Shown here one piece after another: positions 10,162 through 20,228 of a stretch of DNA of 64,000 bases. A program made the position numbers and the translations under genes. Every line of letters starts with the position of its first letter. Within the stretch, counting starts at the first letter, position 1. Source of the DNA: Hyphomicrobiales bacterium (GTDB taxonomy: Bacteria > Pseudomonadota > Alphaproteobacteria > Rhizobiales > Beijerinckiaceae); NCBI GenBank assembly GCA_027483945.1, contig JAIXTM010000005.1:186001-250000 (forward strand), in the 5' to 3' direction. The notes beneath the pieces are model-generated. The model ran no database searches. It was given only the letters and a program-made list of their open reading frames with translations, and had not been told where the DNA came from.

Positions 10162-10166
10162 CCATC

Positions 10167-11606
<1,440 letters not shown>

Positions 11607-11642
11607 GGACCGGGGGCGGGCGAACGGTCCAACCCGCGTTCT

Positions 11643-11757
11643 GATCCCTCCCCGCCAGGGGAGGGTGGCCGGCGCGGTAGCGCCGGACGGGTGGGCCCTT
11701 GTTTGGTTCAGAGCCCACCCGGCGCTTCGCGCCACCCTCCCATGAATGGGAGGGATC
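11643..11757. repeat. class A long palindromic repeat
   Basis: Imperfect inverted repeat opening with GATCCCTCCCC and closing with GGGAGGGATC; its inner arms are a GGGTGGC/GCCACCC pair and a GACGGGTGGGC/GCCCACCC pair. Other copies are at 35991-36118 and 36837-36964. It follows lpd and may act as a transcription barrier, although the primary role of such repeats is unknown. Confidence 0.8.
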
Positions 11758-11775
11758 GAGCTGTGGCCGGCATGG

Positions 11776-11900
11776 TGCGTGCTTCGAGGCTCGCCGATCC
11801 GGCGAGCGCCTCAGCATGAGGACCGTTGGGGAACTCGCCGCCTCCTGAGCCTCATCCTGAGGCGCCGCGAAGCGGCCTCGAAGGACGAGGCGTCATCCTC
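11776..11900. repeat. class B palindromic repeat
   Basis: Begins GTGCGTGCTTCGAGGC, includes GCCTCAGCATGAGGACC, and ends with CCTCATCCTGAGG plus GAAGGACGAGGC. Arms around TTCGAGGC and GCCTCGAAG are complementary. Related copies lie at 35851-35975 and 36697-36822, in the opposite orientation. Confidence 0.7.
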
Positions 11901-11903
11901 AAC

Positions 11904-11984
11904 CGTCATTGCGAGGGGCGGAGCGACGGAGCAATCCAGCGGTGCGGCCGGGTGCTGGATTGCTTCGCTGCGCTCGCAATGACG
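11904..11984. repeat. class C palindromic repeat (CGTCATTGCGAG type)
   Basis: About 80 bases running from CGTCATTGCGAGG to CTCGCAATGACG, with an inner GCAATCCAGC/GCTGGATTGC pair. Related copies are at 14447-14528, 26466-26546 and 35762-35840. Sequences of this kind are common intergenic repeats in alphaproteobacterial genomes. This copy is part of a cluster of all four repeat classes between lpd and the small membrane-protein gene. Confidence 0.8.
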
Positions 11985-11993
11985 ACCCTCCGT

Positions 11994-12108
11994 GTCATCC
12001 CCGGCGAGCGGAGCGAGGGAAGGGGATCCAGTCAACGGTGGCCAGCGCGCGCCGTATCCGGCGCTTTTCTGAATGCCCTTCCCGGTGCCGCGCACCGCCG
12101 GGGATGAC
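11994..12108. repeat. class D palindromic repeat (GTCATCCCCGGC type)
   Basis: Runs from GTCATCCCCGGCGAGCGG to CCGCCGGGGATGAC, with an inner GGGAAGGGGAT arm opposite CCCTTCCC. Other copies are at 14539-14662 and 36993-37117. With classes A to C it fills the 586-base gap between lpd and the next gene, in which I see no open reading frame worth calling. Confidence 0.8.
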
Positions 12109-12192
12109 ATGGTGGCTGCATAAGCCTTTGGAACTCCCGCTTCGCTTTCGCGTTAGGCTGGCGAGCCTCATGCGGCAGAGAAGGAGAATTCC

Positions 12193-12447
12193 ATGCAGGG
12201 CGTCGGCTGGTTCATGGCGATCATCATCGGCATCCTTGCCGGGTGGATCGCGGAGCGGGTGACGGGCCGGGATCACGGCCTCATCACCAATCTCATCGTC
12301 GGTCTGGTCGGCGCGCTGATCGGCCCGATCATCCTCAACGTCTTCAACCTGATGCCGGCGCAGGGCGGGTTCTGGCCGAGCCTGGTCGTCTCGACGATCG
12401 GCGCCATCGTCCTGCTGCTGATCGTCGGCCTGATCCGCCGGCGCTGA
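12193..12447 (+). CDS. GlsB/YeaQ/YmgE family small membrane protein
   Basis: 84 residues, three predicted transmembrane helices. The glycine-rich pattern GILAGWIAERVTGRDHG and LIVGLVGALIGPIILNVF matches the transglycosylase-associated (YeaQ/YmgE, Pfam Transgly_assoc) family of stress-linked inner-membrane proteins, whose biochemical role is not established. GGAGAATTCC directly precedes the ATG. It stands alone between the repeat cluster and a convergent small secreted protein. Confidence 0.85.
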   Translation: MQGVGWFMAIIIGILAGWIAERVTGRDHGLITNLIVGLVGALIGPIILNVFNLMPAQGGFWPSLVVSTIGAIVLLLIVGLIRRR

Positions 12448-12495
12448 ACGACACCGTCCCGGCCGCCTCGGCGGCGGCCGGGCTTTCGCGTCCCG

Positions 12496-12771
12496 TCACA
12501 GATCGTCCCAGCTGCAGCGGCCGTCCGCGATCTTGAACGAAGGCGGGTCGCAGGGATTGAGATCGGCGGAGCACCATTTGCGGCAGACGCGCACCGGCCG
12601 CTGGGCGCGCCGCTGGGGCTTGGCGCGGTCGCGGCGCGCCACCGCGATGATCTCGCCGGAATGGGTCGTGATGGCCCGGTCCTGGCCCGCCGGCGGACCC
12701 GCCCGGCCGATGGACGGTGCCGCGAGCGCCATGGAAGCGGTTGCGGCACCGACGATGAGAAGCGTCCTCAT
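12496..12771 (-). CDS. small secreted Cys-rich hypothetical protein
   Basis: 91 residues from the ATG at 12771, which has GGGAGATCAAGG before it. A signal peptide is clear (about residues 1-24, [17 protein letters not shown]). After a basic linker ([13 protein letters not shown]) comes a short domain with Cys63, Cys67, Cys74 and Cys86, probably two disulfides in the periplasm. I do not recognise the family. The gene is convergent with the YeaQ-like gene and divergent from lipA. Confidence 0.65.
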   Translation of the reverse strand: MRTLLIVGAATASMALAAPSIGRAGPPAGQDRAITTHSGEIIAVARRDRAKPQRRAQRPVRVCRKWCSADLNPCDPPSFKIADGRCSWDDL

Positions 12772-12977
12772 CCTTGATCTCCCGTCATCTGGAACATGTC
12801 CTGCCAATCCGCGGCCGATCCCGGAGTTCCCGTCGGTCGGTGGCCGGCCGCGCGCGGCGCATGCCAGCCCTGCCGCGCGGCGGTCCGCCGCGCCTTGTGA
12901 GGCCGGGCGCGGGCTTATATGGATGGGGCCAGTCCAAGGGTCCCCAACCGGCGGGTCCCCAACAGACCGGGAAACGC

Positions 12978-13955
12978 ATGGCCGTCGTACTCGATCTCCT
13001 GAACAAGGATATCCGCAAGGCGGGCGAGGGCACCGGCCCGCGCCATCCGGAGAAGGCGCGCCGCCCGGATAACGAGGTCCTGCGCAAGCCCGACTGGATC
13101 CGCGTCAAGGCGCCCGGCTCTCCCAAATGGGCCGAGACGAACCGGATCGTGAAGGAGAACAAGCTCGTCACGGTGTGCGAGGAAGCCGGCTGCCCCAATA
13201 TCGGCGAGTGCTGGGAGAAGAAGCACGCCACCTTCATGATCATGGGCGACACGTGCACGCGCGCCTGCGCCTTTTGCAACGTGAAGACCGGCCTGCCGGA
13301 CGCGCTGGACCGGGACGAGCCGGTGAAGGTCGCGGAGGCGGTGGCCAAGCTCGGCCTGTCCCACGTCGTCATCACCTCGGTGGACCGGGACGACCTCGCC
13401 GATGGCGGCGCCGCGCATTTCGCGGAGGTCATCCGCGCCATCCGGCAGCGCTCGCCCGGCACCACGATCGAGATCCTGACGCCCGACTTCCTGCGCAAGG
13501 ACGGCGCGCTCGAAGTGGTCGTCGCGGCCAAGCCCGACGTCTTTAACCACAATCTGGAGACCGTGCCGTCGAAGTACCTGACGGTGCGCCCCGGCGCCCG
13601 CTACTTCCATTCCATCCGGCTGCTGCAGCGGGTGAAGGAGCTCGATCCCACCATCTTCACCAAGTCCGGCATCATGGTCGGCCTCGGCGAGGAGCGGAAC
13701 GAGGTTCTGCAGCTCATGGACGACCTGCGCTCGGCGGAGGTCGATTTCATGACGATCGGCCAGTACCTGGCGCCTACCAAGAAGCACCATCCGGTCATCC
13801 GCTTCGTCACGCCCGACGAGTTCAAGGCCTACGAGACGACGGCCTATGCCAAGGGCTTCCTCACGGTGTCGTCCAGCCCGCTGACGCGCTCGTCGCACCA
13901 CGCGGGCGAGGACTTCGCGCGGCTCCAGGCGGCGCGGAACGCCCGCGCGCGCTGA
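12978..13955 (+). CDS. lipA: lipoyl synthase
   Basis: 325 residues. Radical SAM enzyme that inserts sulfur at C6 and C8 of protein-bound octanoate, providing lipoate for the pdhB and pdhC domains encoded upstream. Both iron-sulfur sites are visible: the auxiliary cluster Cys67, Cys72, Cys78 ([12 protein letters not shown]) and the SAM cluster Cys93, Cys97, Cys100 (CTRACAFC). The C-terminal Arg-Ser-Ser motif appears as [10 protein letters not shown]. The start at 12978 is chosen because MAVVLDLL matches the usual alphaproteobacterial N-terminus; the frame is open upstream but low-complexity. Confidence 0.96.
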   Translation: MAVVLDLLNKDIRKAGEGTGPRHPEKARRPDNEVLRKPDWIRVKAPGSPKWAETNRIVKENKLVTVCEEAGCPNIGECWEKKHATFMIMGDTCTRACAFCNVKTGLPDALDRDEPVKVAEAVAKLGLSHVVITSVDRDDLADGGAAHFAEVIRAIRQRSPGTTIEILTPDFLRKDGALEVVVAAKPDVFNHNLETVPSKYLTVRPGARYFHSIRLLQRVKELDPTIFTKSGIMVGLGEERNEVLQLMDDLRSAEVDFMTIGQYLAPTKKHHPVIRFVTPDEFKAYETTAYAKGFLTVSSSPLTRSSHHAGEDFARLQAARNARAR

Positions 13956-13962
13956 GCCGCCC

Positions 13963-14415
13963 GTGCCGAGCTTCCGCAACACCCGCCGCGTGCGGCATTC
14001 GCCCGGCGACATGTTCAACCTCGTCGCGGACGTGGAGCGCTATCCGGAATTCCTGCCGCTCTGCGAGAGCCTGCGGGTGCTGCGGCGCGCCCAGAGTGGG
14101 GAGGGCGTCGAGATCCTCACCGCCAATATGGGCGTCGGCTACAAGGCCATCCGCGAGACCTTCGTCAGCCGCGTGACGCTGGACCGCCCGAACCTGAAAA
14201 TCCTGGTCGAGTATGTGGACGGGCCGTTCCGTCACCTGGAGAACCGCTGGACGTTCCGGCCGGCGCCAGAGGGCTGCGAGGTCGATTTCTACATCACCTA
14301 CGAGTTCAAGAGCTTCGCCCTGGGCCTGCTCATGGGCACGATGTTCGACCGCGCCTTCCGCAAGTTCGCCGAAGCCTTCGAGGCGCGGGCGGATGAGGTT
14401 TACGGGGTCGCCTAG
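13963..14415 (+). CDS. COQ10/RatA-type START-like protein
   Basis: 150 residues from a GTG start, 7 bases after lipA. It is a polyketide cyclase/START-like fold: HSPGDMFNLVADVERYPEFLPLCESLRVL at the N-terminus, with the helix-grip pattern continuing to FDRAFRKFAEAFEARADEVYG. Homologues include mitochondrial Coq10, a ubiquinone-binding protein needed for respiration, and bacterial RatA. The lipA-coq10 pair is common in alphaproteobacteria, so a ubiquinone-related role is the more likely one. Confidence 0.85.
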   Translation: MPSFRNTRRVRHSPGDMFNLVADVERYPEFLPLCESLRVLRRAQSGEGVEILTANMGVGYKAIRETFVSRVTLDRPNLKILVEYVDGPFRHLENRWTFRPAPEGCEVDFYITYEFKSFALGLLMGTMFDRAFRKFAEAFEARADEVYGVA

Positions 14416-14446
14416 GCGGCTGTGAAGCACGAAACGTCAGCTAGGC

Positions 14447-14528
14447 CGTCATTGCGAGGAGCAAAGCGACGAAGCAATCCATCGGTCGGACCGGGGTGAT
14501 GGATTGCTTCGCTGCGCTCGCAATGACG
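14447..14528. repeat. class C palindromic repeat
   Basis: CGTCATTGCGAGGAGCAAAG to GCTCGCAATGACG, with inner GCAATCCATC and GATGGATTGC arms. It lies between the convergent genes coq10 and pncC. Confidence 0.8.
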
Positions 14529-14538
14529 ACCTCCCGCT

Positions 14539-14662
14539 GTCATCCCCGGCGAGCGAAGCGAGGGAAGGGGATTGAGAGAATACCGGGCGTCGAGCGCAAT
14601 GGCTGCCTTCGCTCTCGATTGCCTTCCCCTGCGCCGCTGGCGCGGCTCCGGCCGGGGATGAC
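14539..14662. repeat. class D palindromic repeat
   Basis: GTCATCCCCGGCGAGCG to CCGGCCGGGGATGAC, with inner GAAGGGGATTGAGAG and TCTCGATTGCCTTCCCC arms. With the class C copy it fills the 285-base gap between coq10 and pncC. Confidence 0.8.
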
Positions 14663-14700
14663 ATGCGCAGGCCGGTCCATCCGCTCGCGATTTCGGGAGG

Positions 14701-15201
14701 CTATTCCTCCAGCGCGGCTTCGAGCAGGGCCAGCGCGTCGGCGACGGCCGCCAGGCGGATGGCGTCGCGGCCGGGGTTGCCGTAGCGGCGCTCGATATGG
14801 GTGGTCACTCCGCCGCGCCGGGCGGCCGCGAGGTGGACAAGGCCCACGGGCTTGGCGCCGCTCCCGCCGCCCGGACCGGCAATGCCCGTGATCGCGACCG
14901 CGATGTCCGCGGCCGAGCGGACGATGCCGCCCTCGGCCATGGCGCGCGCCACCTCCTCGCTCACCGCGCCGTGGGCGGCGATCAGCGTTTCCGGCACGCC
15001 GACGAGGTCCGTCTTGGCGGCGTTGGAATAGGTGACGAAGCCGCGGTCGACGACGGCGGAGGAGCCGGCGATCTCGGTGAGGAGCGCCGCGACCAGCCCG
15101 CCGGTGCAGGATTCTACCGTGGCGACGATCAGACCCTGCGTCGCGGCGCGCGCGACGAAACGCTGCGCGCGGGCTGTCAGCTCGGCGGGAAAGCGGCTCA
15201 C
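14701..15201 (-). CDS. pncC: CinA C-terminal domain protein / nicotinamide-nucleotide amidase
   Basis: 166 residues, only the CinA_C (PncC) domain, without the N-terminal MoCF-like part of full CinA. PncC deamidates NMN to nicotinate mononucleotide in NAD salvage. Motifs: [13 protein letters not shown] with the probable catalytic Ser31, [13 protein letters not shown], and [25 protein letters not shown]. The start is GTG, overlapping the ispDF stop as GTGA, so coupling is likely. The upstream frame is open but belongs to ispDF in another frame. Confidence 0.9.
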   Translation of the reverse strand: MSRFPAELTARAQRFVARAATQGLIVATVESCTGGLVAALLTEIAGSSAVVDRGFVTYSNAAKTDLVGVPETLIAAHGAVSEEVARAMAEGGIVRSAADIAVAITGIAGPGGGSGAKPVGLVHLAAARRGGVTTHIERRYGNPGRDAIRLAAVADALALLEAALEE

Positions 15202-16400
15202 GGCAGGCGGATCGTCGCGATGGCCTGGGCCGACAGGCCCTCGCGGCGGCCGACGAAGCCGAGGCGCTCGGAGGTCGTCGCCTTCACCGACACCGCGTCC
15301 GGCTCGACGCCGGCGATCTCGGCGATGCGCTGGCGGATCGCCTCCCGGTGCGGGCCGACCTTGGGCGCCTCGCAGACGATGGCGACGTCGAGGTGATCGA
15401 CGATTCCGCCGCGCCGGGCGACCTTCTCGATGGCATAGGCCAGGAACTGGTCGGACGACGCATCCTTCCAGCGCGGGTCGCTGGGCGGGAAATGGACGCC
15501 GATATCGCCATCGGCAAGGGCGCCGAGCACCGCGTCGGTCAGGGCGTGGAGGGCGACGTCGCCGTCCGAATGCGCGACGACGCCGGCCTCGTGGGGGATG
15601 CGCACGCCGCCGAGCCAGACGTGATCGCCGGGCCCGAAGGCGTGCACGTCGTAGCCGAGGCCGGTGCGGGTGCGGAGATGGGCGCCGTGGGCGAGGCGCA
15701 GGTCCGCATGGGTGACGTCGTCCGCGGTGGTGAGCTTCATGTTGCCGGGATCCCCGTCGAAGACATGGACAGCGAGGCCGGCCCATTCGGCCAGCGCCCC
15801 GTCGTCGGTGAAGTCGTGGCGCCCGCCGGCATGGGCGCGGGCATGGGCCTCGTAGAGCTCGGCGAAGTGGAAGGCCTGCGGCGTCTGCACGGCGCGCAGG
15901 GCGTCGCGCTGGGGCGTGCCCGTGACCTTCCCGTCGCCGTCCACCGCCTTGATCGTGTCGGTCACGCGGATGCCGGGAATGGCGGCGCCGCGCGCCAGGG
16001 CCGCGACATGGGCCGCCTCGATCAATGCGTCGGTGACGAAGGGGCGGGCGGCGTCGTGGATCATGACATGGCCGGGCATGCGCCCCGCCGCGAGGGCTTC
16101 GAGCCCGCGAAAGACCGAGACCTGCCGCGTCGCGCCGCCCGCCACCGGCGGCAGAAGCCGGTCGCGCAGGCGTGCGGGCAGCCGGGCGACGACGGTGTCG
16201 TAATGGTCGCGGTCGTCCGGGTGGATGACGACGACGACGTCGGATATGGCGGGGTGGTCGAGGAAGCGTTCCAGCGTCCAGCCGAGCACGGGGCGGCCGC
16301 CGAGGAAAAGGTACTGCTTGGGCACCGCATGGCCGGTGCGGGTGCCGCGGCCCGCTGCCACGATCACCGCCGCCGAGCGGGCCCCTCTATCGTCGAACAT
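15198..16400 (-). CDS. ispDF: bifunctional IspD/IspF of the MEP isoprenoid pathway
   Basis: 400 residues. N-terminal half is IspD (MEP cytidylyltransferase) with [22 protein letters not shown] and HDAARPF. C-terminal half (from about residue 243) is IspF (MEcPP synthase) with GLGYDVHAF metal ligands, [23 protein letters not shown] and the closing [19 protein letters not shown]. The two enzymes catalyse steps 3 and 5 of the pathway that dxr, also in this window, begins. The fusion is usual in alphaproteobacteria. The gene is divergent from dusB, with 93 bases between starts. Confidence 0.96.
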   Translation of the reverse strand: MFDDRGARSAAVIVAAGRGTRTGHAVPKQYLFLGGRPVLGWTLERFLDHPAISDVVVVIHPDDRDHYDTVVARLPARLRDRLLPPVAGGATRQVSVFRGLEALAAGRMPGHVMIHDAARPFVTDALIEAAHVAALARGAAIPGIRVTDTIKAVDGDGKVTGTPQRDALRAVQTPQAFHFAELYEAHARAHAGGRHDFTDDGALAEWAGLAVHVFDGDPGNMKLTTADDVTHADLRLAHGAHLRTRTGLGYDVHAFGPGDHVWLGGVRIPHEAGVVAHSDGDVALHALTDAVLGALADGDIGVHFPPSDPRWKDASSDQFLAYAIEKVARRGGIVDHLDVAIVCEAPKVGPHREAIRQRIAEIAGVEPDAVSVKATTSERLGFVGRREGLSAQAIATIRLP

Positions 16401-16493
16401 GAACCACCTCGATGAACGGGCCAGCGATTACGCGCTCTTGATCGCAGGCGCAAATAGCGCGGCTTCGCGACGCTTGCATTTCGGCTCGATTTG

Positions 16494-17531
16494 ATGAATT
16501 TGTGCGCAATCGTGGCCAGTGACCAGAAAATAATCTTCTCCGCGCAACGGCGCGTGGAGGTGGACCTGCCAGCGCTGCTCGCGCCGATGTCGGGCGTCAC
16601 GGATGTGGCGTTCCGGCGGATCGCGCGGCGCTTCGGCGCCGGCCTCGTCGTCTCCGAAATGGTCGCCGCCGACGGGCTCGCCCGGGGCGAGGCGGAATCG
16701 GCCCTGCGGGCCGAAGGCGCGGGGATCGCGCCGCATGTCGTGCAGATCGCGGGCTGCGACGCCCATTGGATGGCGGAAGGCGCGCGCATCGCCGAAGCGA
16801 CCGGCGCCGCGGCCATCGACATCAATATGGGCTGCCCGGCGAAGCGGGTGACCGGCGGCTGGTCGGGCTCGGCGCTGATGCGCGACCTCGACCATGCGAC
16901 GGCCCTGATCGCGGCGACCGTCGCCGCGGTCTCGATTCCGGTCTCGGTGAAGATGCGGCTCGGCTGGGACCACCAGAGCCTCAACGCGCCGGCGCTCGCC
17001 GCCCGGGCACGGGATCTCGGCGTCGGCATGGTCACCGTCCACGGCCGCACGCGCCAGCAATTCTACAAGGGCCAGGCCGACTGGCGCGCCGTCGCCGCCG
17101 TGCGCGAGGCATTCGACGGCTACCTCGTCGTCAACGGCGATATCCATCGCGAAGCCGACGCCAGGCAGGCCCTGGACCAGTCTGGCGCGGATGCCGTCAT
17201 GGTCGGCCGCGCCGCCGTCGGGCGGCCCTGGCTGGTCGGCGAGATCGGCTACGCGCTGGCGGGACATGCTGCGCCGGCCGTGCCAGACGACGCCAAGAAC
17301 GAAGCGGCTTCAGAGCATTACGACGCACTCCTCACGCTCTATGGGCGCGAGGTCGGCCTGCGTCACGCGCGCAAGCACCTCGCGGCCTATGCCGACGAGG
17401 CGGCGCGGCTCGGCTCGGCCTATGCCGCCGCCAGCCGCCAGCGCCTCGTCACCTCGACCGATTGCGCCGAGGTCGCGGGGCTGCTGTCGCGCCTGTTCCG
17501 TTCGGACGTGCCGGAAAGGGCCGCCGCATGA
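16494..17531 (+). CDS. dusB: tRNA-dihydrouridine synthase DusB (NifR3)
   Basis: 345 residues from the ATG at 16494 (a TTG one codon earlier is also possible). FMN enzyme that reduces uridine in the tRNA D-loop. Signatures: [43 protein letters not shown], and [20 protein letters not shown] with the catalytic Cys114. This is the nifR3 locus, first gene of the nifR3-ntrB-ntrC run, known from rhizobia and Rhodobacter. Its stop overlaps the ntrB start as ATGA. Confidence 0.95.
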   Translation: MNLCAIVASDQKIIFSAQRRVEVDLPALLAPMSGVTDVAFRRIARRFGAGLVVSEMVAADGLARGEAESALRAEGAGIAPHVVQIAGCDAHWMAEGARIAEATGAAAIDINMGCPAKRVTGGWSGSALMRDLDHATALIAATVAAVSIPVSVKMRLGWDHQSLNAPALAARARDLGVGMVTVHGRTRQQFYKGQADWRAVAAVREAFDGYLVVNGDIHREADARQALDQSGADAVMVGRAAVGRPWLVGEIGYALAGHAAPAVPDDAKNEAASEHYDALLTLYGREVGLRHARKHLAAYADEAARLGSAYAAASRQRLVTSTDCAEVAGLLSRLFRSDVPERAAA

Positions 17532-18652
17532 CGCTGATGCAGATGGAAAGCACCGGGGCGATGATCGAGACGCTCGAGACCCAGGTCCTCAACGTGCTGC
17601 CGATCCCCATCGTGGTGGTCGGCGAGGACGACCGCATCTCGGACGCCAACTCGGCGGCGGAAGCCTTCTTCGAGACCTCGGTCGCGGTAATGCGCCGCTC
17701 GACGCTGGCGGACCTCGTCCCCTTCGGCTCGCCGGTCATCGCGCTCGTGGACGACGTGCGCCGGCGCGGCGCCAGCATCAGCGAATACAAGATCGACCTC
17801 GCCACGCCCCGCTCGGCCGGGGAGCGGATCGTGGACGTCTTCGCCTCGCCTTTGTCCGAGGGCAGCTGGGACGTCGTCCTGATGCTGCAGGAACGGACAA
17901 TTGCCGAAAAAATGGACAGGCAGCTCACCCATCGCGGCGCCGCCCGGTCCATCAGCGCGCTCGGCTCGATGCTCGCCCACGAGATCAAGAACCCGCTCTC
18001 CGGCATTCGCGGCGCGGCGCAGCTCCTGGAGCAGCAGGCGAGCGACGACGACCGCCTGCTCACGCGGCTGATCTGCGACGAGGCGGACCGGATCGTGAAG
18101 CTGGTCGAGCGGATGGAGCATTTCGGCGACGAGAGGCCGTCCGAGCGCGGCCCGGTCAACATCCACGGCGTGCTGGACCACGTGAAGCGGCTCGCCCAGT
18201 CGGGCTTTGCCAGCCACATCCGGTTCGTGGAGACCTACGATCCCTCGCTGCCGCCGGTCTACGGCAACCGCGACCAGCTCATCCAGGTCTTCCTGAACCT
18301 GGTGAAGAACGCGACCGAGGCGATCGGCAACAATTTCGAGGGGGAGATCGTGCTGTCGACGGCCTACCGGCCCGGCATGCGGGTCGTGGCGGCCGCCTCC
18401 GGCGAGCGGGTCAGCCTGCCCCTGGAATTCTGCGTGCGCGACAACGGCCCCGGCGTGCCCTCCGACATCCTGCCGCTGCTCTTCGATCCCTTCGTCACGA
18501 CGAAGGCGCAGGGCAGTGGCCTGGGGCTTGCTTTGGTCGCCAAGATCATCGGCGACCATGGCGGGATCGTCGAGTGCGACGGTACCCCCCGCCGCACGAC
18601 CTTCCGCGTGCTGATGCCGATGTTCGCGTCCCGTGACGGACGCGTGGCCTGA
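17528..18652 (+). CDS. ntrB: nitrogen regulation sensor histidine kinase NtrB (GlnL)
   Basis: 374 residues, cytoplasmic, no transmembrane helices. An N-terminal PAS-like domain (about 18-130) precedes the dimerisation/phosphoacceptor helix with [21 protein letters not shown], His151 being the phosphorylated residue. The ATPase domain shows the N box ([13 protein letters not shown]), DNGPGVP and [13 protein letters not shown]. NtrB phosphorylates NtrC under nitrogen limitation and is controlled by PII. Coupled to dusB by ATGA overlap; ntrC starts 14 bases later. Confidence 0.96.
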   Translation: MTLMQMESTGAMIETLETQVLNVLPIPIVVVGEDDRISDANSAAEAFFETSVAVMRRSTLADLVPFGSPVIALVDDVRRRGASISEYKIDLATPRSAGERIVDVFASPLSEGSWDVVLMLQERTIAEKMDRQLTHRGAARSISALGSMLAHEIKNPLSGIRGAAQLLEQQASDDDRLLTRLICDEADRIVKLVERMEHFGDERPSERGPVNIHGVLDHVKRLAQSGFASHIRFVETYDPSLPPVYGNRDQLIQVFLNLVKNATEAIGNNFEGEIVLSTAYRPGMRVVAAASGERVSLPLEFCVRDNGPGVPSDILPLLFDPFVTTKAQGSGLGLALVAKIIGDHGGIVECDGTPRRTTFRVLMPMFASRDGRVA

Positions 18653-18666
18653 CTGGACGGGAATTC

Positions 18667-20112
18667 ATGGCGAGCGGACATATCCTGGTAGCCGACGACG
18701 ACGCAGCGATCCGCACCGTGCTGAACCAGGCGCTCGCCCGCGCCGGTTACGAGGTGCGGTCCACCGGCAATGCCGCGACGCTCTGGCGTTGGGTTCAGCA
18801 GGGGGAAGGCGACCTCGTCATCACCGACGTGGTGATGCCGGACGAGAACGCTTTCGACCTCCTGCCGCGGATCAAGAAGCTGCGGCCCGAACTGCCCATC
18901 ATCGTCATGAGCGCGCAGAACACGTTCATGACGGCGATCCGCGCCTCCGAGCGCGGCGCCTACGAATACCTGCCCAAGCCCTTCGACCTGAAGGAACTGG
19001 TCTCCATCGTCGGCCGGGCGCTGTCCCGGCCCCGGGACAATGCGCTGGGCGCGCAGGCGGGGGAGGGCGAGGACATCCCGCTCGTCGGCCGCTCGCCGGC
19101 GATGCAGGAGATCTACCGCACGCTGGCGCGCCTGATGCCGACCGACCTCACCGTGATGATCACGGGCGAGTCCGGCACGGGCAAGGAGCTGATCGCCCGC
19201 GCGCTCCACGATTACGGCAAGCGCCGCAACGGGCCCTTCGTCGCCATCAACATGGCGGCGATCCCGAAGGACCTGATCGAATCGGAACTGTTCGGCCATG
19301 AGAAGGGCGCCTTCACCGGCGCCGCCCAGCGCAGCGCCGGCCGGTTCGAGCAGGCGGAGGGCGGCACGCTGTTCCTGGACGAGATCGGCGACATGCCGAT
19401 GGAGGCGCAGACCCGCCTGCTGCGCGTCCTCCAGCAGGGCGAATACACGACGGTGGGCGGGCGCACGCCGATCAAGGCCAATGTCCGCATCGTGGCCGCG
19501 ACCAACAAGGACCTGCGCATCTCGATCCAGCAGGGCCTGTTCCGCGAGGACCTGTTCTTCCGCCTGAACGTCGTGCCCCTGCGCCTGCCGCCATTGCGCG
19601 AGCGCAGCGAGGACGTGCCGGATCTCGTGCGCCACTTCTTCTCGCTGGTGGAGAAGGAGGGCCTGCCGCGCAAGCAGATCGACGCGGACGCGATGGAAAA
19701 GCTCAAGCGCTATCGCTGGCCCGGCAACGTGCGCGAGCTGGAGAACCTGGTGCGGCGCCTGGCGGCGCTCTATCCGCAGGACACGATCACCGGCCCGATC
19801 ATCGACGTCGAGATCGGTCCCGCCGTGCCTGCGGGCTCCGGCGGGGTCGGCGTGCCGGATGCCGACGAGACGCTGTTCGAATCGGTGGAGCGGCATCTCG
19901 CCGCCTATTTCGCCGGGTTCCGCGACGCCCTGCCGCCGCCCGGCCTCTACCACCGCATCCTGCGCGACGTGGAGGCGCCGCTCATCGCGGCGGCGCTGGC
20001 GGCGACCCGCGGCAACCAGATCCGTGCCGCGGAATTGCTGGGCCTCAACCGCAACACGCTGCGCAAGAAGATCCGGGACCTCGACGTCCACGTCATCCGC
20101 ACGGGGCGCTAG
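18667..20112 (+). CDS. ntrC: nitrogen response regulator NtrC, sigma-54 activator
   Basis: 481 residues. Receiver domain with Asp54 ([12 protein letters not shown]), sigma-54 interacting AAA+ domain with Walker A GESGTGKE (167-174), intact GAFTGA loop (214-219) and Walker [14 protein letters not shown], then a Fis-type helix-turn-helix ([20 protein letters not shown]). It activates nitrogen-scavenging genes with RNA polymerase carrying sigma-54. It forms the second half of the NtrB/NtrC pair. Confidence 0.97.
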   Translation: MASGHILVADDDAAIRTVLNQALARAGYEVRSTGNAATLWRWVQQGEGDLVITDVVMPDENAFDLLPRIKKLRPELPIIVMSAQNTFMTAIRASERGAYEYLPKPFDLKELVSIVGRALSRPRDNALGAQAGEGEDIPLVGRSPAMQEIYRTLARLMPTDLTVMITGESGTGKELIARALHDYGKRRNGPFVAINMAAIPKDLIESELFGHEKGAFTGAAQRSAGRFEQAEGGTLFLDEIGDMPMEAQTRLLRVLQQGEYTTVGGRTPIKANVRIVAATNKDLRISIQQGLFREDLFFRLNVVPLRLPPLRERSEDVPDLVRHFFSLVEKEGLPRKQIDADAMEKLKRYRWPGNVRELENLVRRLAALYPQDTITGPIIDVEIGPAVPAGSGGVGVPDADETLFESVERHLAAYFAGFRDALPPPGLYHRILRDVEAPLIAAALAATRGNQIRAAELLGLNRNTLRKKIRDLDVHVIRTGR

Positions 20113-20228
20113 CCGCTTCGCTCGGCACTGGCCTGCGCCGCAACATTGTCGTAATCCGGTCACAGTGTGATGCCCTTGCATCATACCTGCCCGGCTTTCC
20201 CCGCCGGGCCGATCAGGGCGGGATCTCT

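Noticed and set aside
11643-11757. Class A palindromes as CRISPR repeats
   Set aside because: Copies are 115-128 bases, imperfect, dispersed and not regularly spaced with unique spacers; no cas genes occur.
11746-12276. Several overlapping open frames of 78-138 codons on both strands after lpd
   Set aside because: They follow the palindromic repeats A to D, and similar peptides appear at every repeat copy (for instance at 36 and 37 kb). They are repeat translations, not genes.
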